DNA of 64,000 nucleotides from Bursaphelenchus xylophilus. Taxonomy: Eukaryota > Nematoda > Chromadorea > Rhabditida > Aphelenchoididae. The notes beneath the pieces were generated by a model. It was not told where the DNA came from and ran no database searches. It worked only from the letters and a program-made list of their open reading frames with translations. Below, piece after piece: positions 1 to 11,700 of the stretch; position 1 is the first letter of the stretch; each line of letters starts with the position of its first letter. Both the position numbers and the translations under genes were made by a program. The stretch is from assembly GCA_904066235.2 (NCBI GenBank), contig CAJFCV020000004.1, forward strand, positions 6,882,001 to 6,946,000, written 5' to 3'.

Positions 1-507
1 TTTCTGTTGTTGTAGATTTCTAGAGCCGCTCTTTCCTTTCCCAAATCATCTTCTCCCTACCACGCCAATCCTCGTAATGATGAAAAGTTACGACGTCATA
101 TTGACCCCTTTTCTTAAAATTTTGTCTGTCATTATCCCCGAATATTGAAAATGTCATCATGATTTGATTTGTTTGTTTGTTGGACTTACCGTTAATATTA
201 ATAATATACAATGATGTATCTTTTTTTTTCATTTACATTTGCATTTACGGGACGATTAATTATTTCGGCATCCATGTCCGAGTTAATTCATTGCATACGA
301 TATTGTTGACACAATACATTAAAGTATAAAGGATTAGTTGAACAGTTCTCTGGCGTCATTACTGGGGTAACGGATTCCACTTGTATACAACAAACTCAGG
401 CATTGCAATTACGAAAAACTTGTTGTTATGACAATATTTGTTCATGAACTGGAAAAAATATACGAATTTTTGAGCTTTCTGTCCGATATTACAAAGGCAT
501 CAAGCTA
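1..507. other. intergenic, no gene seen
   Basis: AT-rich sequence with only short chance reading frames. A 70-codon minus-strand frame (20-232) has no recognisable domain and is rich in Lys and Asn, as expected from AT-rich noncoding DNA. Nothing else was recognised. Confidence 0.6.
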
Positions 508-536
508 GCTACACAGGGGACTCGGATTTACTTATA
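508..536 (+). repeat. left terminal inverted repeat
   Basis: It matches 1747-1775 perfectly in reverse complement over 29 bases. Beyond this the arms stay similar only through the repeated TTACTTATA-type units. Confidence 0.9.
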
Positions 537-1083
537 AGTAAAATTTTTTACTTATATTTACCAATAACTTACATATAAGTTAAAAAGGGCGGGGCTTATT
601 TATTTTTACTTATATTTACGTTTATTTACTTATATTTACAAATAGCGGTACTTATATGTAAAAAACGGCGGAGCTCGTTCATTTTTACTTATATGTACAT
701 ATATGAGCCTTGAAAAGAAAACTTTTGAGCGTCAAAGACGCTTTTTGGTTTCTGCACGCGTTGGCCGGACTTAGAAAAATTCTAGTTTTTGGAGCGCCAA
801 AGAACGTATCTCAACCTCGGACCGAATAAAGTAAGATGCTTGTAGTCAGTTTTTTTTCTTTTACAGGAGGACAGAGTACTCAGATCAAAAGTCGCGAACG
901 TGAGAACCTTCCAGAGCACGGAGCATGATAACGTCAAACTTCACGCAGTTCCAAAAAATCTATAAACAAGCACTATGAGGCAGGAATTTGGATGAAGAAT
1001 TGTTTGCTCAAACTTGGTAGGTGTTTTTTTAAACTGCTTTCACATTTCATAAATCCAAAGATTTTTCCAGACATAGTTTTGCT

Positions 1084-1237
1084 ATGTTGTACTAGGTCCA
1101 GGTGAAGCCTCTAGGTTTCAGATTATCGAAAAATTGGTCGTGGAGGGTAGTAAATGGACAATACACACGATCCCGGAAAAATGGCACTCGGATGATTCAG
1201 GTATGTTGAGAATATTCACCTGGACCTAGTACAACAT
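1084..1237. repeat. nested 23-base inverted repeat pair inside the transposon
   Basis: Bases 1084-1106 and 1215-1237 are perfect reverse complements (arm ATGTTGTACTAGGTCCAGGT and on). They bracket about 108 bases. Either a second small element is nested in the first, or the larger element has a central palindrome. Confidence 0.8.
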
Positions 1238-1746
1238 GAAAAACTTGGTGTCTCGAAATTTCATTTACAAACTTGGTGAACCTAAAACTAATTTTTTCGG
1301 GGTGAAGAAGCACAAACAATTGAGAAGGGCTTATAGTAAATATCGTCGAGCGACCTTATCTTCTTTATTTGTTACTATTTTCAGTGAATGCAGACGCAGA
1401 AGTCCCCATAGAAGATCACGAAAGCAAGCAATTGATGCCTCATAAGGACAAAAACAGACACAGGATGCGTTATCCACATGTATTTGTTGTTTTTGAGAAT
1501 CAAAATAAACGTTTATAATATAATTTGCACTGTGCATAATTCTGGGTTACAAATAAGTAAAATATCCTTATTGGTAAATATAAGTAAAAAATCCTTATTT
1601 GTAAATATAAGTAAATTTGTGGAGCGCCGAAAATAAAGTTTACATATAAGTAATTTCAGAATAACTTATATGTACGATTATTTACTTATATGTACGTTTA
1701 TTTACTTATATAAACTTCAATTTCATATAAGTAAAAAAGACGTACA

Positions 1747-1775
1747 TATAAGTAAATCCGAGTCCCCTGTGTAGC
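1747..1775 (-). repeat. right terminal inverted repeat
   Basis: Exact reverse complement of 508-536. A TA dinucleotide lies at 1772-1773, mirroring the TA at 510-511. Confidence 0.9.
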
Positions 1776-2082
1776 AGATCAAAGGACGAAAAATGTGCAA
1801 CTTGGTCGCGCCCGTTTTTACAATTTATTTTTTCAAATAAAAAAAATATAAGGATTTTGGTTGGAGCTTGGCACAACGCTCAAAGTTTTCTGCGTTTTAC
1901 TTACAATTAGTCGAGGGATTTATTAATCGCTCATTTCGGGTAATAATCTCTCTTTTTTGCACTCGCTTCCGACGTTGTGTCTTTGGTGGGCGTAAAATAG
2001 CTCTTCTTTGTACTTTGTTTTTTCTCGCGTTTTTCCATTCCTTGACCATTTCTCATACAGATTCAAAAGTCCTTCAGCAACC

Positions 2083-4485
2083 ATGGGGAATGTGATGGTA
2101 AGTCAAGGTTTGCTGGACGGTAGCTTGTCCGGTCTGACCATTGTGGCCAGCTGGTTCAGTCTAGTGGTTATGATGATTATCAGATGGATTGTTGAGGAGG
2201 TGGTTCCTCTTTTTGTTTGTATTTAGTGTTCTTTTTTATTACAGCCATTTGGATCGTCATTGGCTAAAAATCGCATAGCCCAGAACGAAAATCAACGGCA
2301 GGATAGATTTAAACAAGCTCAAGTGAGAGTAGCGGATATTGGAGAGACATTGCGAGATGAGATCGTTGGCCTGGATTTTAAAAATTTAAGGGGTATGTTA
2401 TTTTTACTTGGTATGATGAAGTTTAGAGAGTTTGCAACAAGGAAAGTACACTGCTGTTGTTGTTCTAAAGGCATTTGCATGGAAAGCGCTGAACGAGAAT
2501 GCTCGGATCAACTGTTTGGCTGAGTTTTTGTTGGAGTCATTTGAAAAGGCGGAGGAATTGGATAAGAAATACGGAAGTTTGAGTCAAAAACCGACTCTTT
2601 TCGGATTACCCTTCAGTGTTAAGGGCAACTTCTATGTAAGAATAGCTTTCATTGTGTTTACTGTATTTAGGTGAAAGGATATGATTGTACATGTGGGTTG
2701 TCCAAGTTCTTAGGAGCCCCTCAGACCGATAGTTGTACTCTGGTTACTTCATTGGAAGAGCTTGGAGCTGTTCCCTTTGTCTTAACTAATGTGCCGCAAG
2801 CACTACTGTCGTTTGTATGCTCAAATCCGGTATACGGTACCACAAAGAACCCAAAAAATGAAGGAAGGTGCGTATTTTCATATCTAGTCGTTTTATTATT
2901 TTAGTTTAATATATTTAAAAGAGGTTTCGAGTATGCCGAATTTTTTGTTACGCACTGTACAAGGCCAAAATGTTGTGACGTGCGAATAAATTCTTGCCAC
3001 TGTGCCGTTTAGAACAACTTTTATTGTGCCTGGGGCCCTGCACATTGCAGGGCAAAAAGTTTGTTATGGCCGAAACTCGTGGTTGGGTGTCATGGGGAAA
3101 GGAATTTGAGTTTACCCGGAACCGCTCTTTTTTTATATGTTCATTTCAGAAGTCCAGGAGGATCGTCTGGAGGTGAAGCCGCCCTATTAGCTGCCGGTGG
3201 ATCGTCTTTTGCCACAGGCAGTGATCTGGCTGGTAGTTTACGGATCCCTTCTGCATTCTGTGGACTTGTTTCTCTTAAACCAACACAAGGTAATCACGTT
3301 GTAATGGATTTTTATTATAATTTAGATCGTGTCACTGTAAGACATGCGTGCCAAGGGGTCCCTGGACGAGGCCGAATGGCTCTCGCATACGGATTTATCA
3401 CAAAGTCAGTGGATGAACAGATCTATCTTCTGGAACAGATTTTGGGGTACGAAGATTTCCATAAAAGCTGTCCAACAGCTGTGCCTATGCCCTTAAGAAC
3501 TGATATTATCCATGAAACTGTGAACAAGAAACTTAGAATTGGGTATTTTTCGGATGATGGGTTCTTAAAACCAAGTCCAGGGTAAGCTCAATCAAATCAA
3601 ATCAAATCAACCTAAAATACTTTTTTTAGATGTGAACGGGCGGTGATCGAGACCGTTGAGAAGTTGAAGGCAGAAGGCCATGAATTAGTTCATTTCCGCC
3701 TCCCTAGACCAAATCATGCCGCCGAGATCTGTTACAAAGCAATTCTGACTGATGGGGGTACCTTCTTGTGTAATATGTTCCGCGGGGAAGTAGTGGATGA
3801 ATACATGAAGAGCTTTGTCAACCTTATTAAGGTATAAGACACTTATCGACGTCACATTGAACTTTGTGTTTCCAGATTCCTCTAATCATCCGCACTTGGG
3901 CGTCATATGTTATTGGATTCATAAGCCCCCAGGCACAGATTCTCTCACGTAGTTTTGTCAGAAATATTGAAGAACTGCGGCTGAATCAAGAACAAGTAGA
4001 TCTGTATCAAGAGGCGATCATCGACCAATGGAATGAACTCAAGTTGGATGCTGTTGTCTGCCCCGCATTCTGTGTCCCAGCTGTCGAGCACAAATGGCCT
4101 AGTCTACTGGGAGCTTGTGGATTTGCGACAGCTTTCTGGAATATGATCAACTTCCCCTCAGGCGTGGTGCCTACGGGCAAATGGAATAAAGGAGATGAAA
4201 AGGCGTTGGAAGGATACGAAACAGGTAATTTTGCGTACATTTCTATCTAAGTCTCTTGCTTTGTAAGGCTCGTTGTTAGAATAACTTTTGATTATTCTAA
4301 TCCAGAGAGATCAATTGCGTAATGCTAAAATGGCTTTTTTAGGAAATAATTTCGTTTTGAAATTTGTTAAAAATGCCTCTGTTGGATCAGAAGGCCTTCC
4401 ATTATCAGTCCAGATAGCCACCCGACCTTATGAAGAAGAGAAATGCCTCGGAGTTATGAAGATTGTAGAACAACTATGGAAATAA
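2083..4485 (+). CDS. faah: fatty-acid amide hydrolase (FAAH-like amidase)
   Basis: Membrane serine hydrolase of the amidase-signature family, expected to hydrolyse N-acylethanolamines and other fatty-acid amides. The first exon (ATG 2083) encodes one hydrophobic segment around residues 15-38 ([19 protein letters not shown]). The Ser-Ser-Lys triad is readable: Lys in PFSVKG (about 2620), the cis-Ser in PGGSSGGE (about 3160), and the nucleophile Ser in [12 protein letters not shown] (about 3230). The N-terminal LQQGKYTAV segment and the C-terminal [22 protein letters not shown] block also match FAAH. There are about eight exons; one intron, 2393-2426, is only 34 bases. A good acceptor (CTCATACAG) ends at 2060, just upstream of the ATG. 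The gene ends tail-to-tail with the receptor gene. Worms have several FAAH paralogues and which one this is cannot be told. Confidence 0.88.
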
Positions 4486-4610
4486 ACGCTACCTCCTATG
4501 GAATGCAGTAGAATTTACACTTAATATCGCTTATCATATATGTGATCCCTTTAGCATTTATATCATTATCATTAAAATATTTAATAAAAAAAAATGTTTG
4601 TAAATTTACA

Positions 4611-5791
4611 TCATTTGACCTGCCATTCCGCCTTGAGTTGTTGGAAGTAAGAGTAGCCCTGGTCGACCGGAGAATGACGGTCGATATCTCTGCTGATCGT
4701 GTAAGGATTATCTTGCTTCACATTCAACATCCTCTGTATATCATTCTTGATTAATCTATTCAATTTCTTGAACTTCAACGAGATCCAGGTTAAAAATAAG
4801 TAGTGGTAACAGTTGATGGAAATGTAGGACATCTAAAGCTTCTTATGAAAGGAAAGAACGCTACCTCAACAAAGAACTCAGAACAACTTGTTCCCACTCC
4901 GCAAGTATCCTGATCTCGATAAATTACATAAGCAGAGAACAACTCGCAGAAAGAGCAGAATACGGTATACCCAACAATGGTCGGCAGTAATGTCTGGACA
5001 GTATCACTGTTTTCCATACTCTGATATCTGGTGGACAGGTCAACTTTACTCTCTTTCCTCGAAATCTTCTTCACAATCCTTGACAAGACAAAAGTCAACT
5101 TCAAATCGTTCTTATTATAAATTGATTGTACTTACAGAGCTTCCAACGATACAAAAAGTTGATGCCGAGCTTATGAAGTAGAAAGAAATTACAGGATGAC
5201 GATCTAGGTAAGGTAATCCATAAGTGTTGGAGCCAGCAAACAGATCAATCAGATCGAGAACACTGTTAACCATACTGTTCATTGTCCCGAGAATCATCTA
5301 AATCACTAAAACCCACTATAATATACATACAACAGAGATGACTAATCGGGTCCCAATCTTGGCATTTCTTTTCTCGTAGTCTTTCCTGTAAATTACAGCC
5401 AATGCTCTTTCAACTCCGATCGTAAGGATGCAAAGGCAGCAAGTATTGAGTGCAAGTCGATGAACAAAGTCGATTAAAGCCCGGACAATAAATATCCATG
5501 GTTCTGGTAACAAGTCATTCTCAGTCACAATCCTGTACAAAACCCTTGTTCCACTCAATGTGCTGTATTGGACAGGAATTGTGCACTAAACGATAATCCT
5601 CTGAATACATTACTCATGTTTACCAAGATAATTCGAAGGTTTATGTGGATGACAGAGATCCGACTCAACTGGCGAACAAAGTATACTCCATACAGTGTTG
5701 AAAGGACGAAACCAATGGGTTCCGAACGATGAAGGCAACATAAAACAAGATCCAATGCCTTTCCGGTAGCACAATATTCATCTGCATACAT
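4611..5791 (-). CDS. nematode serpentine receptor, sra/srab-like GPCR
   Basis: Seven-pass chemoreceptor-type protein, presumably in sensory neurons. The first hydrophobic stretch (PIGFVLSTLYGVYF) is followed by VIHINLRIILVNMS. An ER motif (TIGVERALAV) follows a central helix, and LSTRYQSMEN then leads into a hydrophobic helix (TLLPTIVGYTVFC). The RYQ-x-x-EN pattern is characteristic of the sra/srab/srb group. The last exon (4611 to about 4830) gives the seventh helix and a basic tail. I chose ATG 5791 (MYADEYCATG...) because the frame upstream has no other ATG. Joining exons 1 and 2 requires a 29-base intron at 5563-5591 (GTTTAG...ATACAG). Other serpentine subfamilies are possible. Confidence 0.65.
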
Positions 5792-6097
5792 AGTTGAAGG
5801 AAGGTCAGCAATGACTAAGGCCGCAGAAAGTCTGGGCCCAACCAAGCCGCGGAAGAAGATAATGCGATAATTGTAGGCGGCGAAAGATTAGTCTTTATTG
5901 TTGGAAGAATGAAAGCGTGAAACTATTAAGGAACGGAAGATATAATTAATTGTGAGTATGAATAAATACTTGATCTTAAATACCCGTCATCAGATGACTC
6001 AAATCAGCTATAGTACCAAAAGTAAACCCTTAAACGCAATGCTAGAAATGAATACCCAAGAAACGCCCGCTAAAATAAGCAAAGGGGAAAATACAAA
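5792..6097. other. intergenic spacer, nothing recognised
   Basis: Lies between two minus-strand genes: 3' of the tail-anchored protein gene and 5' of the receptor gene. AT-rich; no coding frame or repeat was seen. It probably holds the receptor promoter. Confidence 0.5.
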
Positions 6098-6882
6098 CTA
6101 GATGGAGTCAAATAAGGCGAATATGATAGACACTACAACCGAAAGGATAATAATTAATGTGAGTATAACAACTTCAAACTTTTTGAGACCACAATTAGAA
6201 ACTTCTATAACACATCTCGGCTTGACTTGGACATCCAACCTCTTCGGAGTATCATCGAAGTCCAAAACTTTTTTGTCATTAGATGGTATCGTTGGTGGGA
6301 GCTCCGGAGGGTCGATAAATTTAGGCTGAGATGGATGCGCCAAAGGTGATAATGGAGGCTTTTCTCTCTTATCTCTGGGCCCGGGAGGCGGGCGACGTTT
6401 TGGAGATCGACTTCGGATGCTGGCTTCGTATTGCGAGATCATCTTGTGGTGCTTCCGATACATCTGAGGCATCATCCTTGCGAGATCGGAGTTTGTCCAA
6501 CCAGCACACCTAAAACGATAAAATAATAACAGTTTAGTTAGTAGACTTAGTCCGTCAAACCGAAGGTAATATTACTTACACTGCAACTTCTCTCATCTGA
6601 GCTTCTGTCGACTTCATTTCCATTCGATGGCAATGGGCAACTCTCATGTCCTTGGTATGCTTAAGTCTCACTTTCAATTGCATTCCATAGACCAACAGCG
6701 AACTGAACTTCTGTTCATAATTCTGCTGCTTTGACTGAAGATCAAATAAAAAATGTGGTAAAACTTACAACAGGCTTCCTCGAAGGCGACCCGAGTTTGG
6801 CATTTTTTTTCTTCAGCTCAGCGGACCGATGTCTGGAGAACTCAGCCAAGGACATAGGGGGTATTCTTTTTGGAGACCCCAT
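6098..6882 (-). CDS. unrecognised tail-anchored membrane protein
   Basis: No family recognised. Three exons read from ATG 6882. The N-terminus is basic and Ser/Pro-rich (MGSPKRIPPMSLAEFSRHRS). The middle is charged and probably helical (about 6740-6600), followed by a GWTNSDLARMMPQMY block. A proline-rich linker (RRPPPGPRDKREKPP, DPPELPPTIP) comes next, then a single C-terminal hydrophobic helix (VVILTLIIILSVVVSIIFAL) only four residues from the stop. That layout means a cytosolic protein held in a membrane by its tail. The very end, FDSI, lacks the PPPX ending of KASH proteins. The gene is divergent from cdk-1 with 234 bases between start codons. Confidence 0.7.
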
Positions 6883-7116
6883 CTTGTAGTATCACCCCTT
6901 CGCGTATCTCAGACCCTGTTCTGGTAGAATATTCGATCGAATGCAAACTCGTTTCTTGAGAATTCATAAAATATTTATTCAGAAAATTTGTTTTCGTTCG
7001 AGGACATAACGCAGTATGAGTCCCAACACGAAAAATTTAGCCCGCAAGAAAATTAGTTTGATTTTCGGCTGCGCAATTTTCTCTCCAGTTCTCGCGGTTT
7101 CTCTGTTTCCCGCAAG
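6883..7116. promoter_or_regulatory. shared divergent promoter region
   Basis: Only 234 bases separate the start codons of the minus-strand tail-anchored protein gene and plus-strand cdk-1, so both promoters must sit here or overlap the 5' ends. An acceptor-like TTCTCTCCAG ends at about 7088, 5' of the cdk-1 ATG. No specific factor site is claimed. Confidence 0.45.
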
Positions 7117-8356
7117 ATGTCGAACTTCCGGAATCAATCTTTGGCAGATTTCAAGAAATTGGACAAGATTGGTGAAGGTAAGTATTAGTGTTATATATTT
7201 GAGGTTTTCAGGAACGTATGGCGTCGTGTACAAAGCTCAATCTCTCCGATACAAAAATTTGGTGGCCATGAAGAAGATCAGACTCGAGAATGATGAGGAG
7301 GGTGTTCCACCAACTTCCATTCGCGAAATTTCCATGTTAATTGAGCTTCGACATCCAAATGTGGTGGAATTACAAGACGTGATTATGGAGGAGAATCGCC
7401 TTTACCTTGTGTTCGAATTCCTAACTATGGATTTGAAGAAGTTTTTGGATTCTTTGCCTGATGACGCGTCTCTGGAGATCCCCTTGATCAAGAGCTTCTT
7501 ATTCCAAGTATGCGTATATTGCATGAAGTCGTGCGTAATACATTAGTTATGTTGTTGATTTTTTTCAGATGACTCAAGCTATTTGTTTCTGCCATCAACG
7601 GCGAGTTCTCCACAGAGATTTGAAGCCTCAGAATCTTCTGGTGGATGTGCAAACCAACACAATCAAGGTGGCTGATTTTGGGTTGGCCAGAGCTATTGGG
7701 GTCCCCGTGCGAGCATACACACACGAGGTATGCGGGGGTTGTGTAACGCTCGTGTTCATTACGACTTGTACACCTTATTTTAGATTGTGACCTTGTGGTA
7801 CCGATCGCCAGAGGTCTTACTTGGAGCCCCGAGGTATTCCACAGGCGTAGATATCTGGAGTATTGGTTGTATCTTCGCCGAAATGATCCGCCGCCGTCCG
7901 ATATTCCAGGGCGATTCCGAGATCGACCAACTCTTCCGAATCTTCAGGACTCTGGGCACTCCCGACGAGAGGACATGGCCAGATGTAAACACTTTACCCG
8001 AGTTCAAGCCCCACTTTCCAGTCTGGACTCAGAATACCTTGGTGCAGCGATTGGACAAAGATCTGATTGATGATGATGCAGTGGATCTTATGCTGGTAAG
8101 ATTTGAATGCGAAGGATTATATTACTTTTATTATCTTTGGATTTGGTGTGAAATTAAATATTAATAATTTTTATAGCGAATGTTTGAATACGATCCCATG
8201 AACAGAATCAGCACCCGAGACATCCTGCATCACCCGTACTTTCATGATTTGGATGTCTCTGCCCTCCCGGCCGGCAATTTCAGAGGCGAACTTGTGACCG
8301 ATCTCTCCACGAAACAACCCACCAAGACATCGTCACACGAAATTATTGTAGTCTAG
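7117..8356 (+). CDS. cdk-1: cyclin-dependent kinase 1
   Basis: Ser/Thr kinase that drives entry into mitosis with B-type cyclins. The glycine loop [10 protein letters not shown] keeps the inhibitory Thr-Tyr pair. Also visible are the catalytic MKKIRL lysine, [11 protein letters not shown] ([19 protein letters not shown]), the activation-loop Thr and [11 protein letters not shown]. The C-terminal PAGNFRGEL tail matches worm CDK-1. The cyclin-binding helix reads PPTSIRE rather than the usual PSTAIRE. Five introns; the first splits the glycine loop (IGEG/TYG). A short extra C-terminal tail ends in EIIVV. ATG 7117 gives [15 protein letters not shown], so the gene lacks the longer N-terminus I recall for C. 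elegans CDK-1. Confidence 0.93.
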
Positions 8357-8741
8357 ACTAACCATACAGTGCTTTATCAGTGTAAAATATATTTTGTCAT
8401 CCCCTGCTCTGTAAGTATTTGTAAGTACCGTGCAATAAATAACCTACTGACATTTTTCGGCGTTTAATACTTTTTTCAGTCATAATGGAAAGTCTACACA
8501 TAATATCGCGGATTGGGGGCAATGGGACGATTTGGGAAAACCTTAAATAAACCTAATCCAATACTTTTGACTTCCCCAAATTGTCATTTTCCCGATTCGT
8601 CTAGGTCCGCTTCTAAACTTTGTTGCTTTTTTACGTAATTTATTGTTTGCGACTTTAATTGAAAGTTAAAATTTACAGTAACCTGATTGATGGGATAAGT
8701 GAATTTGGCTGATGTTGAACTAGAATTTACATTAATGTAAG
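8357..8741. other. convergent 3' region
   Basis: Sequence between the stop codons of cdk-1 (+) and the MAGI gene (-). It has an AATAAA signal for cdk-1 (GCAATAAATAACC near 8434). No coding sequence was seen. Confidence 0.5.
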
Positions 8742-11700
8742 TCACGCAGCAAGCTGTGGTCGGCTGACCACAAGACGAACAACGTTTTGTTCTCGTATGA
8801 GTGATATGGCTCTGTGGTGTGTCATCCCGGCAGTGGATTCCCCATTGATTTCGATTAATTGGTCCCCAATCCTTAGAGTTCCTTCTTGGGCAGCAGGACC
8901 GTCCTCAGCTATCCTCAGGATAAACAAGGGCATGTTCTCGAACTCAAATCCACCTCGAATCGAAAAGCCGAATCCCTTGGAGCCCTTTTTCAGCTCTACC
9001 GGGATCTTCTCGAATTCCTAAAAATGATGAGAATATCAAACTATACGTCATAAATGACACGACATGTCAAAAGATTAAAAATAGAAGTACCTTTTCGCCT
9101 CCGTTTAGATACTGTAGCCCATTTCCTTGGACTACATTAGCAGTACTGATGGGAGAATCAATGTTCTCCCGGAGCACGGAAGAAGGAGAAGCGGATCCAT
9201 CGGCCAGCAAAACACTTCTCTGTTTTGTGGGATCAATTGTGAAGACTATACTCTTCCGACACGACTTTACATAATTGATAACATCCTGATGTGTCATTTC
9301 GTCCGTGGAAAGTCCATTTATCGCAACAACACAATCTCCGGCCTTCAGACGGCCTGATCTCGAAGCTGGAGTGTTGGGAATGACCTTCCCGATGAATCTG
9401 TAGACATTAGAAACAATCGTACAACCAAAGTCCTCATGTTCAGCTTTGTTGAGAACAACATCGTAGACCAAGGAGGACTGCTGGAATTGTCGAGGGTCCG
9501 CATAATTGGAGACGGAGGGGTAGTTGGAGCGGAGAGTGCCGTAAAAATCTCGTTGCATTCGTCTAACCAAGATCTTGACATGCCCTCTGACAGCTGCTTG
9601 TTTGATTAACGCAACAACAATATCATGACGGAATCCTACAACATTCTTGCCGTCGATTTCGCAGATCTCATCGCCTTCCATTAATCGGCCATCTTGAGAT
9701 GCAGCTCCTCCTTTGATGACATTACCCACTTGTAATGGAATGCCCATCTCCACTCCTCCAACTAATCGAAATCCGAACCCGCCATTTTGTTGAATAAGAT
9801 TGACAGTGACAAACTTGTATGTAGAATCGACCATGGGAGAGAGCGATGAGATAGGCATATAATCAGGAGTCGACGAGAAGCCGTTGCGAGCTAGAGGACC
9901 TCGAAATTGCGCAAAGTCGTCTATTAAATCCTCGTGGTACGACTAAAGAATGCCAGTAACATAAGGTTTTAAAAGTATTATAAATGGAAATTGAAAGTTA
10001 CGTACCCTCTGTAACGTTGAATGTTGATAGTGATTTCGTTTCAGACTTGGAGCGGGTGTCTTCGATCTTGGCGCCAGATTTGGCAATGGTGTGTTTCGGG
10101 TCTTCTCACCAAATCGGAAACCAGCTGTAGGTGTTCTTGATCGACTAAATCGGAACAATTCATATAAAAAACATTAAAGATTCTTCAAACGGTGAGGACA
10201 ATAATTACATTGATACAAAATTACAAACCTCAAGCGGGGTGATTGTCTGGAAACAAGCAGTTTGGTATGATAGCCGACGGGAAGATCTTGAAGGAACTGC
10301 ACTAATTGGACATGACTCATGTTGAGAACGTTGACTCCATCCACCTCCACAATCAGGTCACCCTCCAACAGATTGGGGCATTGGTCTGGGAAGAGCACAC
10401 TCTTTACTCGCTGGCCTTGGAGACTGTCGGTTATTGTAAATCCGAAGCCCCTCATACTTTTCCGGATTAATATCTCGATCCGTTCAGAATTGCGAGCTTG
10501 GAAGTTGGTCTGGGCATACGTAGAGGAGTAAATACTCTCATCATAAACCTGAAAATCAAACAAATTAAATCCTTTAGGTTTGCAAGCATTGATTAAAACA
10601 ACAATGCTTACTTTATTTGTGTGGTCTAATATTAGCGGGTACCCTCTGCAAACTTGTATTGTGACGGCTTCTCCCACAACCACCGATCTCAATAATCGAC
10701 AAGCCGTGTCTTGGCTAGCACCTAACATAAGCTCATTGTCCACGTACACCAACACATCTCCCGTATGCAATGTGTTGTCCAAAGCAGCAGGCCCTCCGGG
10801 CAATATACTTTTAATCTAAGATTGAAAATGATAAAATTGATGATTAGATTGTTTGTTTTTTTATAAAAATTTACCTGGATAAACTCATTTTGAATGGAAT
10901 GCCGATCGTTTCCAACCAAGGTAAATCCTAAGCCCTGAGGACCTTTGACAAGTCTGGTTGTAATCAATTCGCCCTTTAACTGTGCCGGGTCACATGTAAA
11001 ATGTAATCCATTCCCATTGAGTACAGGCCATCCATTGTCATTGGAGGTACCCGCATGGCCGTGGCGAAGAGGCGGGGGGATAAGGGGCTCTGCGGGATTG
11101 GGGGATATACCCGTCTCCACATATCCATTCTGCTTCACAGGTCTTTCGTATTGTGTCCTTTTGTTTATGTGACTGAAATTAATGACATAAAATGTGGAAC
11201 TAAAGCAGAAAAGACAAAGATCTTTGAATTAAATAATACTGGACATGACCTCAGAGGATTCTATAGACAAACACTTTCAAACCCAAACCTCGGAAAGTAA
11301 ACCAAGTCCCTAATCAACGCCGACGTGTCTATGGGCTGATGCTGGAGCAGGGACGGCACACTTCCACTGAGCAGATGACCGGGGATGACGCCATTTGTCT
11401 TGGGTTGTGGATGATTCCGACGTTTGAAGCGTCGCATCGAAAGCCCGAAGATGACCTCCTAAGGTCCCATCTTGCACAAACACCCCGCCGTATCCCGAAA
11501 AAAGACAGCTCGGCCAATGTGTCCTGAGGCGACGGCCAGGTCTTAAGATGAGATAAAACGGATAAAACGAGTTTGATTCAAGTTGCGGACAAGATTAATT
11601 ACCAAATGCCCACCCCTTCGGGATGCTTACTGTTAAGAGGCAAGAAATCGGAAAACAAAACCCCCCTTAAACAAATAAATTCTGCTCGTGGTGCCGGCTT

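Larger units (their letters stand above)
508..1775. mobile_element. non-autonomous DNA transposon with long terminal inverted repeats
   Basis: The first 29 bases (508-536) are the exact reverse complement of the last 29 (1747-1775). The core begins CACAGGGGACTCGG and is flanked on both sides by TA, which fits a TA target duplication of the Tc1/mariner type. The outer GC...GC is also symmetric, so the exact edge is uncertain. Inside each end, roughly 200 bases carry many copies of a TTACTTATATTTAC-like unit (about 530-690 and 1555-1755), in opposite orientation at the two ends. There is no transposase-like frame; the inner frames of about 70 codons have no domain. It is therefore MITE-like and would depend on an enzyme from elsewhere. 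The family was not identified. Confidence 0.8.

Noticed and set aside
11329..11550. Possible extra magi-1 exon between WW2 and PDZ1
   Set aside because: WW2 joins directly and in frame to the exon at 11172 (DHINKRTQYERPV), so this segment is intronic.
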